Below are positions 42,606 to 53,000 of a stretch of 64,000 nucleotides of DNA, piece by piece. The stretch's first letter is position 1. Each line of letters opens with the position of its first letter. This DNA comes from Chryseobacterium culicis. GTDB taxonomy: Bacteria > Bacteroidota > Bacteroidia > Flavobacteriales > Weeksellaceae. The stretch covers positions 992,001 to 1,056,000 of the forward strand of contig NZ_FNWQ01000002.1 of assembly GCF_900108365.1 (NCBI RefSeq), in the 5' to 3' direction. A model generated the notes under the pieces. The model saw only the letters and a list, made by a program, of their open reading frames with translations, made no database searches and was not told the DNA's origin. The position numbers and the translations under genes are program-made.

Positions 42606-44405
42606 TCAATTTCCAAAATTCACAAAATGCGGAACATCTGTTGCAAAATTATTCATTGGTAAAAGATTGTTTCTGTTGCTATTAAAATCAAAAACCGAAT
42701 TATTATCAAAAGGTACCCGCGGATAGTACATGAATGAGATCTGAATTCTGTTGAACACCAGATAAGGGTTGTTAATTAAAACACCTATTCCTACTTTGGT
42801 ATTTGCTTTTGTCTTAAATAGCTTATCATCCGGCATTCCCAGCCATCCTACAGCAGCGGTTAAGTAAGGACTGAAATGAAAATTCTTCCAGGTTTTGTTG
42901 ACAAACAGCTGAAGCTGATATCTTAAAACCAGTTTTTTAGTTCCGATATAGTCAGCGTTATAAACAGGAAACTCATCGGCAGAAGAAAGATTGATTCTAT
43001 CTTTATAAGAATAGTTGTGCTGAGGATTTCCCAGCGCTAAAGTAGGCGAGAAAAAATGCCGTGCCTTCGCAAATTTCCAGTCCATTAGGTTCGTAAAATA
43101 GGTGGCGTCAAAACGGAAAGATTCCCTGTTCTGGCTGTCTTCGTTAAAAAATCTTCCAAACTGTCCTTTCACGGTAAAGTAGCCCAGTTTTGTAAAAGTA
43201 CCGTATGAGGCGGAAATTCCCACATAAGGATTCACTTCTTTATTTCTGGATAAACCTCCTCCAATAATATTTACCGAATTACCGTAAGCAATATCTTCAG
43301 GCAGATCATATTGGAAAATATTTCTCTGAACCGAAAAGTTTCTCTGGATAAACCCAACAGACATCAGAAAGCTATTGTAAGAGCTGAAATACTTATACTG
43401 ATCAATCCCGGGACTGTCTTTGTACTGGTAATTCTGAAACCTCCCTATAATGGCAATATTGCTGGATACTCTTTCGCTTGTATCTGATGAAACAGGAATC
43501 TGGTAACCTCCCCATAAATCCTGATTATACACCTTGATCTGAACTTCCGGAAAAGTAGTATCTGTTTCTGTGGGAAGAAGAACATGACGCATAAAATATT
43601 CAAAAGTAAAGCCGCCCGCCCATTTTGTCAATGGCGAGAAAAAGTCTCTTCTTACATTGAAATTGATTCTTTCATTTCTGTAAAAATCCCTTTCGCCTAA
43701 AAGCTGAGCATTGATATAAGTGCCGAATAGATTATACGCTGTATAGCTTCCCAAAAGATAGTTCTGATGTTCTTTGGAATCATTTCTGTAGAGGAAATCT
43801 AACGTATGTCCCAGACCCAGCACATTTTCTTCAGTCACTCCTAAACCGATCTTACTTCCGGAATAGCTGATTCTCGGCTTCAGACTCCAGGAATCGAGCA
43901 CCTTTACGACAACATCTATAGAATCTCTGCTTGAAGTACTATCTGAAACGCTGATATTCACTCTGTTTATAAAAGGCATGGTTCTCAGCAGACGTTCAGA
44001 TTCATAGAGCTTCTGCGCGTTGTATTCTTCTCCTTTCTTAAAAAGCAGGTAGTTATCAACTGTTGACTTTTTGGTACTGGCATGAAGATGATCAGCCACC
44101 CAGTCATACCATCTCGATCTTTCTTTGCTGTCTCTGGAATTATATCCAAAAGGATCAATGGTTTCTATTCTGATATTTCTGATATGTTTTTTATTGTAGG
44201 CCTCCTGCGACAGTTTCTCCGTTCTGGAGCTTACAGAAGTTGAATCCGGTTCCCTGCGGAATATAAAGCGATGAATGAATTTCGTCACTTTTCTCTTGTC
44301 TGAAAATTCTTCTATTTTGTAGTACAGCGAGTCTTTCTTCTCCTGCGCACTTAAAAAAGAAATACCACTTAATAAGAAAATCAGAGTTACAGTCTTTCTA
44401 GTCAT
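42606..44405 (-). CDS. Outer-membrane beta-barrel protein with POTRA-like N-terminus
   Basis: A 599-residue protein with a signal peptide (1-20). Residues about 75-175 resemble a POTRA/Omp85 N-terminal unit (YLLFKKGEEYNAQKLYESERLLRTMPFINRVNISVSD). From about 180 alternating strands end in FNRIQISFMYYPRVPFDN and a C-terminal HFVNFGN, as in barrel proteins. It is likely a BamA/TamA-related outer-membrane protein of unknown role. It converges with the anti-sigma gene, with 13 bases between stops. It is shorter than BamA, which has five POTRA units. Confidence 0.8.
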   Translation of the reverse strand: MTRKTVTLIFLLSGISFLSAQEKKDSLYYKIEEFSDKRKVTKFIHRFIFRREPDSTSVSSRTEKLSQEAYNKKHIRNIRIETIDPFGYNSRDSKERSRWYDWVADHLHASTKKSTVDNYLLFKKGEEYNAQKLYESERLLRTMPFINRVNISVSDSTSSRDSIDVVVKVLDSWSLKPRISYSGSKIGLGVTEENVLGLGHTLDFLYRNDSKEHQNYLLGSYTAYNLFGTYINAQLLGERDFYRNERINFNVRRDFFSPLTKWAGGFTFEYFMRHVLLPTETDTTFPEVQIKVYNQDLWGGYQIPVSSDTSERVSSNIAIIGRFQNYQYKDSPGIDQYKYFSSYNSFLMSVGFIQRNFSVQRNIFQYDLPEDIAYGNSVNIIGGGLSRNKEVNPYVGISASYGTFTKLGYFTVKGQFGRFFNEDSQNRESFRFDATYFTNLMDWKFAKARHFFSPTLALGNPQHNYSYKDRINLSSADEFPVYNADYIGTKKLVLRYQLQLFVNKTWKNFHFSPYLTAAVGWLGMPDDKLFKTKANTKVGIGVLINNPYLVFNRIQISFMYYPRVPFDNNSVFDFNSNRNNLLPMNNFATDVPHFVNFGN

Positions 44406-44573
44406 TAGTCATCAAAATTCAATTCAGTTTGTAGTATCAATTTATACGCCAATACTTCTGCAATACCTACCACATTAAGGAAATTTTTCTATGCTAAGCT
44501 TATTTTATGAACTATTTTAATTTTAAAGTAAACTCATCATTAAATAGTACCCATAATTTATAAAAAACTCTTT

Positions 44574-44981
44574 CTAAGGCTTAAAAAAGAAGTACACTAC
44601 AGCTGCCCATTCCTTTTTAATACCTCTGGCATAACCTAACGTGCTACGGCTCGAATTTTCAACAGTACCATCATCTTTGATATAGCCTAACGTGGAATGG
44701 CTGCTGTTTTCAATGGTTCCGTCCTTTTTCACATACCCTATTGTTGAACGGCTGCTGTTTTCAATGGTTCCGTCACTTTTTATATAACCAATCGTTGAAT
44801 GGCTGCTGTTTTCAATAGTACCATCGCTTTTGATATAGCCTACCGTTGAACGGCTGCTGTTTTCAATGGTTCCGTCACTGGTAATGTAGCCAATGGTGCT
44901 TCTGCTTTCAGATTCAATTGTTTGTGCTTTAGTCAACGTTACTACTGTAAATGTAATGACAGCAAATACTATTTTTCTCAT
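44574..44981 (-). CDS. Small exported protein with 17-residue tandem repeats
   Basis: A 135-residue protein with a signal peptide (about 1-19, LTKAQ). It then consists of five and a half copies of a 17-residue unit, consensus S(R/H)ST(I/L/V)GYI(K)SDGTIENS, and ends in a hydrophobic WAAVVYFFFKP tail. The regular GYI..DG.IENS pattern would suit a beta-solenoid or stacked hairpins. The repeats are 51 bp at the DNA level and similar enough to vary in number by slippage. The function is unknown; the aromatic C-terminus ends abruptly like a strand. Confidence 0.8.
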   Translation of the reverse strand: MRKIVFAVITFTVVTLTKAQTIESESRSTIGYITSDGTIENSSRSTVGYIKSDGTIENSSHSTIGYIKSDGTIENSSRSTIGYVKKDGTIENSSHSTLGYIKDDGTVENSSRSTLGYARGIKKEWAAVVYFFFKP

Positions 44982-45077
44982 GGCCCCGGTATTTTAGCTC
45001 TAATGTAAGATTCTATTTTGTTTTTTTGAATTTAAAAGGTATAAAATCAATTTAATATTTTAGGGTATACAACAAAA

Positions 45078-45100
45078 AAGCCCCTTAAAAAAGGAGCTTT
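45078..45100 (-). terminator. Terminator after tRNA-Arg
   Basis: The arms AAGCCCCTT and AAGGAGCTT pair with one mismatch around AAAA. On the minus strand the hairpin is followed by T6. Confidence 0.65.
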
Positions 45101-45101
45101 G

Positions 45102-45173
45102 TGACCGCAGAAGGATTCGAACCCTCACTGTCGGAGCCGAAATCCGAAGTTCTATCCATTAAACTATGCAGCC
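45102..45173 (-). tRNA. tRNA-Arg (anticodon TCG)
   Basis: The minus strand folds as a tRNA: acceptor GGCTGCA with TGCGGTC (two wobble pairs), D arm GTTT...GAAC, and anticodon stem TCGGA/TCCGA enclosing TTTCGGC, which gives anticodon TCG. The T arm is AGGGTTCGAATCCTT and the discriminator A. CCA is not encoded. It lies alone between a repeat protein gene and an outer-membrane barrel gene. Confidence 0.93.
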
Positions 45174-45225
45174 GTATTCATCAGTGATGAATGATAGTAA
45201 TACCTGATTACTAATCATTTATACG

Positions 45226-46986
45226 TTAGAAAGTAATTTTCACGCCTCCCAGAATCTGTGCACCCAGGACTTTGTAGCCTTTGTACGTCTGGTATTTTGA
45301 GCTCAGAAGATTATTTCCGAGTGCGAAAATACTGAAATTTTTGTGAATTTTATACTCTGCGGAAAGATTTAAATCAGCATATCCACCTACTTTATCATTG
45401 GTATTCTCTGTAGACTGGTAAATTACATTCGGAGCGCCTACCCCTTCAATCGCATAAGAGTTTGTTGTTCTGTCACTTGCGAAGATTCCTTTGAATCCAA
45501 GCAATAGCTTTTTATCAAGCATAGTATATTTTGCCCCGATGCTCGCATTGAATAAAGGAACGTTATAAATATTGTCGTAAGTCTTCAGATCATACTTTGT
45601 AAACCTTAATTCTCCATCAATAATAAGGTTGGCCAGCGGGAAATACTGTACACTCCCTTTGATATCACTTACATTTCCGTCATCATAAACCGCAGAGAAG
45701 GTATTGGCAAAATTATAGGCAGAACGGTTAACAGAGGTATTATCGAAAAGACCATTGGCTTTAAAGAACATAATATCCCGCATCTTTCCATAGCCTGCAG
45801 AGAAGTCGTATTTCAGCGTTTCATCAATATCTCCTCTCAATCCTACATAAAAGTGATATTTAGTCTGTGTAGGTGTTAAATACTGGTCAGAAAGGATAAA
45901 AGGATTAGTCTGTAACATATCTCCATAGGTATTCAGCTTCAGACCTCCGTCTACCCCTCCGTAGAATTTAAATTCGTTCGCTGCCGCAAACTGGAACTCC
46001 GCCTGTGGGAACCAATAGGTTTTATTATTTTTCTGAGAAAACAGTTCCGCAGCATTTTTAGCATTCAGGAAAGAGAATGAAGAACCTAACATCAGATAAG
46101 AGTCTCCTTTTCTGAACGTCACTTTCGGAGTAAGGCTTGTATTGAAGAAATTGGAAGAGTTTTTATCCCTGATTGCAAAATCGGTCTTCACCGCATCCAA
46201 TCCTACTCCCAGATCAGCATTCAGGTTAATTCCTGACTTTCCTAATTCAACAGCATGCTTGGAGAAATTGGCAAGGATAGAGACCTGGTTTTCCTGAGCA
46301 TCAAAATGGTCTTTCAGGAATGATGATTTTACCCTTACATCATTTAAGATTTCATTGGAGTAAAAATCATAGTACCCATTCACTTTAAACTGATTGACTT
46401 TTTGCTTCAGATCAAGCTCTCCCGTAGGCTGCATGGCGTAAATTCCGTAGTAATTATAGCTGTCAAGGCCATATTCGGCATTAAGGTTGAATTTCCCTTT
46501 TTCTCCATAAGAGTTTAAGAAAGCACCGACATTGGCTGAAGTCTGCCCGGATTTCCAGTCATACTCTTTTTTAAGACCATTGGTGGAAAGAACGTGAACA
46601 TCGGCTCCTACTTCAAGCTTATTTTCAAGAGTTTTTGAAACATTTCCGTCTACCAGCACTTTTCCGTAATTCCCCATTCCGAACTGGAAATAGTTATTCT
46701 GAGCCGTTCCGTCAAATTTTGGAGCTACGTCCTCCCCCTGGATCGTTGAAGTTTTGAAATCAGAAACAGCAGGAACATCGGTGATGGTATATTTCACAGG
46801 ATTCTGCGATTTCTCTTCCGGCGGATAGTTTTTAATGGTTTCCACAGAAGTTTTCTTCTTTTCGATCTTCTTCACTTCCGGTTCTCTCTTTTTGTTAAGG
46901 ACCAGTTTTTCCTCCTTGATCTGGGAAAACGCCACGGACGAGACCCCTAAAAATAATATGGATAATATTTGAATCTTCTTGTTCAT
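45226..46986 (-). CDS. TonB-dependent-receptor-like outer-membrane barrel without plug
   Basis: A 586-residue protein with a signal peptide (1-21, VAFSQ) and a Lys/Glu-rich linker at about 22-70 (KKREPEVKKIEKKKTSVETIKNYP). About 20 amphipathic strands follow and end in LGGVKITF, typical of TonB-dependent receptor barrels. The usual 150-residue plug domain is absent. It is the last gene of the TPR-lipoprotein-barrel operon, so it may work with the TPR protein at the outer membrane. Tandem barrel-TPR pairs of this type recur in Bacteroidota without a known substrate. Confidence 0.8.
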   Translation of the reverse strand: MNKKIQILSILFLGVSSVAFSQIKEEKLVLNKKREPEVKKIEKKKTSVETIKNYPPEEKSQNPVKYTITDVPAVSDFKTSTIQGEDVAPKFDGTAQNNYFQFGMGNYGKVLVDGNVSKTLENKLEVGADVHVLSTNGLKKEYDWKSGQTSANVGAFLNSYGEKGKFNLNAEYGLDSYNYYGIYAMQPTGELDLKQKVNQFKVNGYYDFYSNEILNDVRVKSSFLKDHFDAQENQVSILANFSKHAVELGKSGINLNADLGVGLDAVKTDFAIRDKNSSNFFNTSLTPKVTFRKGDSYLMLGSSFSFLNAKNAAELFSQKNNKTYWFPQAEFQFAAANEFKFYGGVDGGLKLNTYGDMLQTNPFILSDQYLTPTQTKYHFYVGLRGDIDETLKYDFSAGYGKMRDIMFFKANGLFDNTSVNRSAYNFANTFSAVYDDGNVSDIKGSVQYFPLANLIIDGELRFTKYDLKTYDNIYNVPLFNASIGAKYTMLDKKLLLGFKGIFASDRTTNSYAIEGVGAPNVIYQSTENTNDKVGGYADLNLSAEYKIHKNFSIFALGNNLLSSKYQTYKGYKVLGAQILGGVKITF

Positions 46987-47022
46987 ATTTTCTTTATTTG
47001 AAAAAAATATATAACGGGTTTT

Positions 47023-47514
47023 TTATTTATTGGAAGCTATATAACTGCCTAATAAAGCTTTGCCCGACTGTTTTGAAAAAGTTCTCCCGAGTCTGAATAT
47101 ATTAAACAGCCAAAGGCTTTGATAAACTTGTAATTTGTATTGATAATTTTTCGTTGTACTGTTCTCTGCCAGATCATAGCTGTAAGCAATATCGTAAGGA
47201 AATCCGGAAGGCAGTAATCCTACGGTGAGCATACTTCCAATCATTGGGTTTCCGCAGGGAGGTGTACGCTTCATCATGGGATGCAGGGTGATCTTAGCTG
47301 CATGGGTACTGTCTTCTACAATTTCATAAATATCAGAATGTTTTAAAATTTTAAATTCACTTTCAAGATCCTTATTCACTACAAAAACTTTCTGCTTTTT
47401 AAAATCAGCTGTTGCATGGTTATACTCCTTTGGATATGCACTGTACGATGGAATGCAGCTCCAGAGAGAGCAGGAAACTAAAAAAGAGTATATGGCAATT
47501 TTAAATACTTTCAT
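47023..47514 (-). CDS. Lipoprotein of unknown function
   Basis: A 163-residue protein with a lipoprotein signal (FLVSCSLWSC; the second Cys at residue 20 is the probable lipidation site). The mature part contains a MKRTPPCGNPMIGSMLTVGLLPSGFPYDIAYSYDL segment and a C-terminal amphipathic region. I do not recognise the family. It lies three bases after the TPR gene and 36 bases before the barrel gene, so it is part of that operon and probably an outer-membrane accessory. Confidence 0.75.
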   Translation of the reverse strand: MKVFKIAIYSFLVSCSLWSCIPSYSAYPKEYNHATADFKKQKVFVVNKDLESEFKILKHSDIYEIVEDSTHAAKITLHPMMKRTPPCGNPMIGSMLTVGLLPSGFPYDIAYSYDLAENSTTKNYQYKLQVYQSLWLFNIFRLGRTFSKQSGKALLGSYIASNK

Positions 47515-47517
47515 CCC

Positions 47518-50481
47518 CTATTTCTTAATCTGCTTTTTAACTTCTTTAGCTTCTGCTACAATTTCAGGGAAATCTTTATAGTTTGCGATGATCTGATCAC
47601 ACGTATAACTTGCCTGATAATTGTCTTTCAGACCGATATAGTTTTTCGCCATCAATACCAATGCTTTTGCTCCCCAGAATTCTTCCGATGCATAGTTATT
47701 GGCAAGCTTGAAGATCGTTTCATTAGACGACTTAAATGCTTTTCCTTTGTTCTGATAGTATGCTTTAGCATATAAAGCTTCCGCAGCTACCGAAGTATTG
47801 GATGATTTTTCAAGAGAAACGTAAGCTGCCTGTGCATCCTTATCCTTTCCTGAGTTCATCAGACTTCTTGCTTTGATCACTTTTGCGGTTTCAATAACGG
47901 CCGCTGAGTTTTTAGAATTCGCAATCACTGCGTTGGCTAATTTTTCAGCTTCTGAGAAATTATTTTCGTCTGCGTATAGTTTCATTAACTCTACATTCGC
48001 ATAGTTTTTAATGCTGATGTTGGAAGAGTTTTTAATGCCTTCAAGGTACTTTTTAGCTTCTGTAGTATTCCCCTGCGCAATAAAGATTTGAGCTAAACGA
48101 GTTTGTGCATCATCTTGATAATCATTCTGAATTCCAGCCACTTCCTGAAGCACAAGTAAAGCTTTGGTTGAATTGTTAGTCTGATAGTAACTTTCTCCCA
48201 ATTCATATTTAGCCTGGTACAATCCTTCCCCTGTTGGGTTCTGTGTCAGATACTTTTCGTAGTAAGAAATTGCACTTTTATAATCTTTCTTCGCAAAGAA
48301 CTGCTTAGCGGTTGAAAGGTTGATCTCATCAATTTCAGCAGTGTCTACATTTACACCGGCATTTCTTGCGAAGTTTTCATATCCGGAAACATCTCCGTTC
48401 TTCGTGAAGATCGGTTTGGCCGCCTGCACCACTTTTTGGGCATAGGCCGTATTTTTATACTGCTCACCCAAAGATTTCAGTTCAGCAAGCGCTTTATCAT
48501 TCTGGTTCTGATCAATATAATTCTGAGCTCTGTAAATAGATGCGTTGGCTATCAGATCTTTGTCGGACGAACCTTTTATTACTTTTCCAAAATAATCATT
48601 GGAGTTCCCAAAATCATCCTGAGCGGCGTAAGCTGTTCCGATTTCATATTGAGCGTCATCATAATATTCGGAATCCGGATATTTAGATAAAAGATTTTTA
48701 AGATTGGTGATTTTCGCCTGGGTATCCCCTTTGAAGCCTAAAGCCATCGCTTTCTGGTACAACGTGTAATCCGTAGCATCTTCATTTTTATCATAGATGG
48801 CGATAGCTTCGTTCAGATCATTGTTGGCATAATGAATATCAGCAAGACGAAGTTCTGCATCATTTTTAAATTCCGGTTTCGGGTTGGCAAGATATTGTTT
48901 GAAATAAGTAGCCGCCTGATCAAATTTCTTTGATTTAAAATAGGCATATCCCAAATCATACGGAAGCTGCTGTTTTTCAGGGAAGCTCTCGTTCAGAAGC
49001 TTTTCATAACGGACAATGGCCGAAGGATAATTTCCTTTCTGATAATACACCTGTGCCAGCCAGTATAAGGCTCTGCTGTTAAATTCTTTATTGATATTGA
49101 AACCAAGGCTTCTTAAGAAATATTTCTCTGCCTCATCGTAATTTCCTTTGTTGAACTCTTCAGTCCCCAATAAATAAGAAACCTCCTGGTCTACTTTGTT
49201 GATCTCAGGAGTAGAACTCTGCAGCCTGTCAATAGCATTCAGCGTTTCTTTATAATTTCCGGAATACAGATAAGATTTCACCAATAATGACCTCATTTCT
49301 GTGGCATTGGCTCCATTCTGATTTTCGTTGATATAGCTTTGGATGACCGCTGATGGACTTTCAAACGGGTTACCGATATCGTAACTAAGTTTAGCATACT
49401 GCTCATGAGCCAGCTTTTTCACCTTTGCATCGTAATCCATCTGGTAAGAAGAACGGAATGCGGAAAGCGCTTCCTGCTTTTTATCTACTGCCAAGTAAGC
49501 ATTTCCTAGCTGGTAATAAGCATTTTGTGCTAAAGCAGAATTACTGTTAAGGAGCTGGTTGTAGTAAGAAACCGCTTCATCATATTTTTTAAGCTGTGCC
49601 GCTACAAATCCCATCTCATACAAATCGTTTTCGGATGGATTCTGCTGTACGCTCAGATAATCTTTCAAATGTGGATAGGCAGAACTGTAATCATTCTTCA
49701 TGAAGTAACTCTCTCCTATGATCTTATGAACTTCCGCTTTATAAGAATCTGAAATATTTTCTTTTAACAGAGCATTTCCTTCCGTGATTGCCTGATCATA
49801 GTTCTTATCATTGTAATACATCTGTACATAATAAGGACGAACCAGCTTTGAGAATTTATCCTGATCTTTTATAGAATCAAAATACTGAAACGCTTTATCA
49901 TTTTGTCTGTTGCTGTAATATAAATGACCCAGCATGTATGCGATATCTCCTTTCTGGGACTGATCAGCTGTTTTATAAGCTTCTTCCAGAGCATCAATAG
50001 CTCCTTTGGAGTCACCCGTCATGAATTTTGCATATCCCAGCTTCAGAATATACTGTGTATTTTCTTCTTTGGAAAGCTGATACTGATTCACTTTTTTCAG
50101 AGTTTCCAGCGCTTTGTCAAAATCTTTTTTTGCCAAATAGTAATCTGCCAAAGGAAGATTGGCCTGAGCAAAATAAGCAGAATTAGGATATTCTCTGATG
50201 AAAGCCGTTAACCCCTCTTCGGCATGATTTTTCTGTAGAATCACACCAATGACATTATCAAAAAACTGCGCAGCCTCCTTCTTCGAACGCGACAAATTCT
50301 GATTGTAGAAATATTGTCTTGCATATTCGTATTGTGAAGCGTTGTATATTTTGGTCTGATAAAGATTTTCGGCTAGATTAAACCTGTAATTTTCTTTCTG
50401 GGTAAAATATTGAGACTGCTGAGCATCGGAGATTCCGAAATAAATGACCGCAGCCGCTAAAAGTATTTTTTTTGATTTCAT
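47518..50481 (-). CDS. Large periplasmic TPR protein
   Basis: A 987-residue protein with a signal peptide (1-20) and about twenty TPR units through its whole length, for example NYPSAIVRYEKLLNESFPEKQQLPYDLGYAYFKSKKFDQAATYFKQYL. There is no enzymatic domain. Such proteins act as scaffolds in the periplasm. It heads a tight operon with a lipoprotein and an outer-membrane barrel. The match to YbgF/BamD-like TPR architecture suggests an envelope assembly or uptake role, but the partner is not identifiable. Confidence 0.88.
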   Translation of the reverse strand: MKSKKILLAAAVIYFGISDAQQSQYFTQKENYRFNLAENLYQTKIYNASQYEYARQYFYNQNLSRSKKEAAQFFDNVIGVILQKNHAEEGLTAFIREYPNSAYFAQANLPLADYYLAKKDFDKALETLKKVNQYQLSKEENTQYILKLGYAKFMTGDSKGAIDALEEAYKTADQSQKGDIAYMLGHLYYSNRQNDKAFQYFDSIKDQDKFSKLVRPYYVQMYYNDKNYDQAITEGNALLKENISDSYKAEVHKIIGESYFMKNDYSSAYPHLKDYLSVQQNPSENDLYEMGFVAAQLKKYDEAVSYYNQLLNSNSALAQNAYYQLGNAYLAVDKKQEALSAFRSSYQMDYDAKVKKLAHEQYAKLSYDIGNPFESPSAVIQSYINENQNGANATEMRSLLVKSYLYSGNYKETLNAIDRLQSSTPEINKVDQEVSYLLGTEEFNKGNYDEAEKYFLRSLGFNINKEFNSRALYWLAQVYYQKGNYPSAIVRYEKLLNESFPEKQQLPYDLGYAYFKSKKFDQAATYFKQYLANPKPEFKNDAELRLADIHYANNDLNEAIAIYDKNEDATDYTLYQKAMALGFKGDTQAKITNLKNLLSKYPDSEYYDDAQYEIGTAYAAQDDFGNSNDYFGKVIKGSSDKDLIANASIYRAQNYIDQNQNDKALAELKSLGEQYKNTAYAQKVVQAAKPIFTKNGDVSGYENFARNAGVNVDTAEIDEINLSTAKQFFAKKDYKSAISYYEKYLTQNPTGEGLYQAKYELGESYYQTNNSTKALLVLQEVAGIQNDYQDDAQTRLAQIFIAQGNTTEAKKYLEGIKNSSNISIKNYANVELMKLYADENNFSEAEKLANAVIANSKNSAAVIETAKVIKARSLMNSGKDKDAQAAYVSLEKSSNTSVAAEALYAKAYYQNKGKAFKSSNETIFKLANNYASEEFWGAKALVLMAKNYIGLKDNYQASYTCDQIIANYKDFPEIVAEAKEVKKQIKK

Positions 50482-50737
50482 TCTTCTTGATATAAGAAAA
50501 TTAGTCTAAATAAGTTAACGAAAATATTAAAAACTTATTGTTTAAGCAAGTTTTAACAGAGTTAATGGTTGTTAATACTTATTCACAGCCACGAAAAATT
50601 TCTCACGTTGCAATGATAAAATTTACTACTTTCGTCTGATAAAATGTAAACAATTTTAATTAACTGTTATCAAAAACGTATTTAAATTTGATACTTTTTC
50701 AACAGCAGCTAAAAACATACCATAAACACGCCATTCC

Positions 50738-52978
50738 ATGAAATTTAAGATTCTTTTAGCATTAATTTGTGTAAACCTTCTGCAGGCACAAAAATTTTAC
50801 TTTCCAAAAACCGCTGTAACTGACTCTGTTCTATTGGAAAAACAAATGCCCGGCCTTGCACAGCAGGTAATTCCTCATCTTCAGTCTGCCAAGTATAAAC
50901 CGGAAAATACGGTTGACCTTATGGACAATCTTTTCCGTTTGCAGATGGCAGCTCAGGATTATAAAAATTCACTAACTTCTCTTTCCGAAAACCGCAATTT
51001 GTTTGCAGATCACAATATGGGAGGATACAGATTTATCGGATTTGAACTGTACAGCCTTGCGAAAATGGAACAAAAAGAAAGCGGCACTTCTTTTTCCCAG
51101 GCACTTCAGAAAGTATTTAATCAGAAATACGAAAGCCTTCCGGAAAAACTGATTCCCAGGCTCGGGATTGCTCTTGACGGAGATGTACGAGAATCCAGAA
51201 AACAGCTGAAAAAAATCCTGGACAGGCAAAAAGGTAAAGACAGTATTGATTATCGGACAGCCCTTGCTCTGTGCAAAAGTTATCTAAGCTATAAGGCCTA
51301 TTCGGGAATTAAACCTCAGGTAATGCAGCTTACAGCATCAAAGGACAATGAAAGATTCATAACCGAAACCAGAGATCTTACCCTTAAAAACGGGAATACC
51401 CTTTCCATTACCATTGTTCGTAAAAAGGATAACACATCGCCACTTCCGGTAATCCTTACCAACAATATCTACGCAGGTTCATTTGATGAGTTCTTCGGAA
51501 AAAGAGCTGCTGTCTATAATTACGTAGGTGCTGTGGTCAATACCCGTGGTAAAAGAAATAGCAATAATATCAACGAACCTTTCGAGCATGAATCGGAGGA
51601 TATTTACGAAGTGATAGACTGGGTAAGCAAACAGCCCTGGTGCAACGGGAAAGTGGGAATGATCGGTGGAAGCTATCTGGGATTCAGCCAGTGGGCGGCT
51701 GTAAAAAAACTGCATCCGGCATTAAAGACGATTGTTCCTCAGGTTGCGGTAGGCATCGGAATTGATTATCCTGCCCAGAACAATATCTTCATGAGCTATA
51801 TGGTGCAGTGGATTCAATATGTAACCAACAACAAATTTACAGATGAAGCTGATTTTGCCAATGCGGTAAAATGGGATTCGATTTATACAAAGTGGTACAA
51901 AAGCGGAAAATCATTCAGATCTTTGGATGCGATAAGCGGAAAACCAAGCAAAATATTCCAGCGATGGCTGGATCACCCGGGATACGACCAGTACTGGCAG
52001 AAAATGGTTCCTTACAAAGAGGATTTCTCTAACATCAATATTCCTATTCTGACCACGACAGGTTATTATGATGATGATCAGATTGGTGCATTGTATTATT
52101 TTAAACAGCATCATCTGTATAATAAAAATGCCAACCATTATCTGGTAATAGGCCCTTACAACCACGGAGGAGCACAAAGCTTCGGATTTACTTATGTGAA
52201 CGGCGCTCCTATTGATCCGGCAGCCAGAATAAGTATTGATGATCTTGCCTTCTCGTGGTTCGATTATATTCTTAAAGGAGGCCAAAAACCGGAAATATTA
52301 AAAGACAGAATTAATTTTCAGGTAATGAATACCAACACATGGAAACATGTTTCAGATCTTGATAAAATGCATACTTCAACCCTGAAATTTTATCTTCAGG
52401 ATAAGAAAAACACATCCTCCGTATTTAACAGGCCAGAGACTAAAGGCTTCACAACTCAAATTGTTGATTTTAAAAACAGGGCGAATAAAGATATTTACTA
52501 CAAAGCCGGCAAAAAGGACAGTATAAAAATGACCAATTCTCTGGCTTTCGAAAGTGAGGTGCTTGACAAGGATATCATCATCAGCGGAAGTCTTTCAGGA
52601 GTCTTCAATGTATCCATCAATAAAAAAGATTTTGATACGGAAACTTATCTGTACCAGATTCAGCCGGATGGGAAGCCCTCACTCCTATCCACTCATATCG
52701 TGAGAGCAAGCTATGCCAAGAACAATGAAAAGCGCCAGCTTCTTGAACCTAATAAAATGGAAAAGATTCCCATTAACAATTCTTATGTTATCAGTAAAAA
52801 GATAGAGAAAGGAAGCAAACTCCTTTTATTGGTCGGAGTGAATAAGAGTCCTAACTGGCAGATCAATTATGGTTCCGGTAAAGATGTAAGTGATGAAACA
52901 GTAAAGGATTCCGGTAAACCCATGGAGATAAAATGGTACAATGACAGCTATGTGGAAATTCCTGTTTATAAAGACTAA
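50738..52978 (+). CDS. Exported CocE/NonD-type X-Pro dipeptidyl peptidase-like hydrolase, copy 1
   Basis: A 746-residue protein with a signal peptide (about 1-18, LLQAQ). A helical region covers 20-200. The alpha/beta hydrolase begins near 215 (LKNGNTLSITIVRKKDNTSPLPVILTNN), with the nucleophile Ser312 in GGSYLG and VVNTRGKR before it. The C-terminal jelly-roll (NWQINYGSGKDVSDETVKDSG) is as in S15/CocE enzymes. These hydrolyse X-Pro peptides or acyl esters; S15-type peptidase activity is a reasonable guess. A close paralog follows in the same direction, and an amino acid permease after it. Confidence 0.88.
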   Translation: MKFKILLALICVNLLQAQKFYFPKTAVTDSVLLEKQMPGLAQQVIPHLQSAKYKPENTVDLMDNLFRLQMAAQDYKNSLTSLSENRNLFADHNMGGYRFIGFELYSLAKMEQKESGTSFSQALQKVFNQKYESLPEKLIPRLGIALDGDVRESRKQLKKILDRQKGKDSIDYRTALALCKSYLSYKAYSGIKPQVMQLTASKDNERFITETRDLTLKNGNTLSITIVRKKDNTSPLPVILTNNIYAGSFDEFFGKRAAVYNYVGAVVNTRGKRNSNNINEPFEHESEDIYEVIDWVSKQPWCNGKVGMIGGSYLGFSQWAAVKKLHPALKTIVPQVAVGIGIDYPAQNNIFMSYMVQWIQYVTNNKFTDEADFANAVKWDSIYTKWYKSGKSFRSLDAISGKPSKIFQRWLDHPGYDQYWQKMVPYKEDFSNINIPILTTTGYYDDDQIGALYYFKQHHLYNKNANHYLVIGPYNHGGAQSFGFTYVNGAPIDPAARISIDDLAFSWFDYILKGGQKPEILKDRINFQVMNTNTWKHVSDLDKMHTSTLKFYLQDKKNTSSVFNRPETKGFTTQIVDFKNRANKDIYYKAGKKDSIKMTNSLAFESEVLDKDIIISGSLSGVFNVSINKKDFDTETYLYQIQPDGKPSLLSTHIVRASYAKNNEKRQLLEPNKMEKIPINNSYVISKKIEKGSKLLLLVGVNKSPNWQINYGSGKDVSDETVKDSGKPMEIKWYNDSYVEIPVYKD

Positions 52979-53000
52979 AACCCTTTTCCAAATACATTTC

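Noticed and set aside
44574..44981. Regular repeats as a possible CRISPR array
   Set aside because: The 51-bp periodicity equals 17 codons in an intact signal-peptide-bearing ORF and there are no unique spacers.
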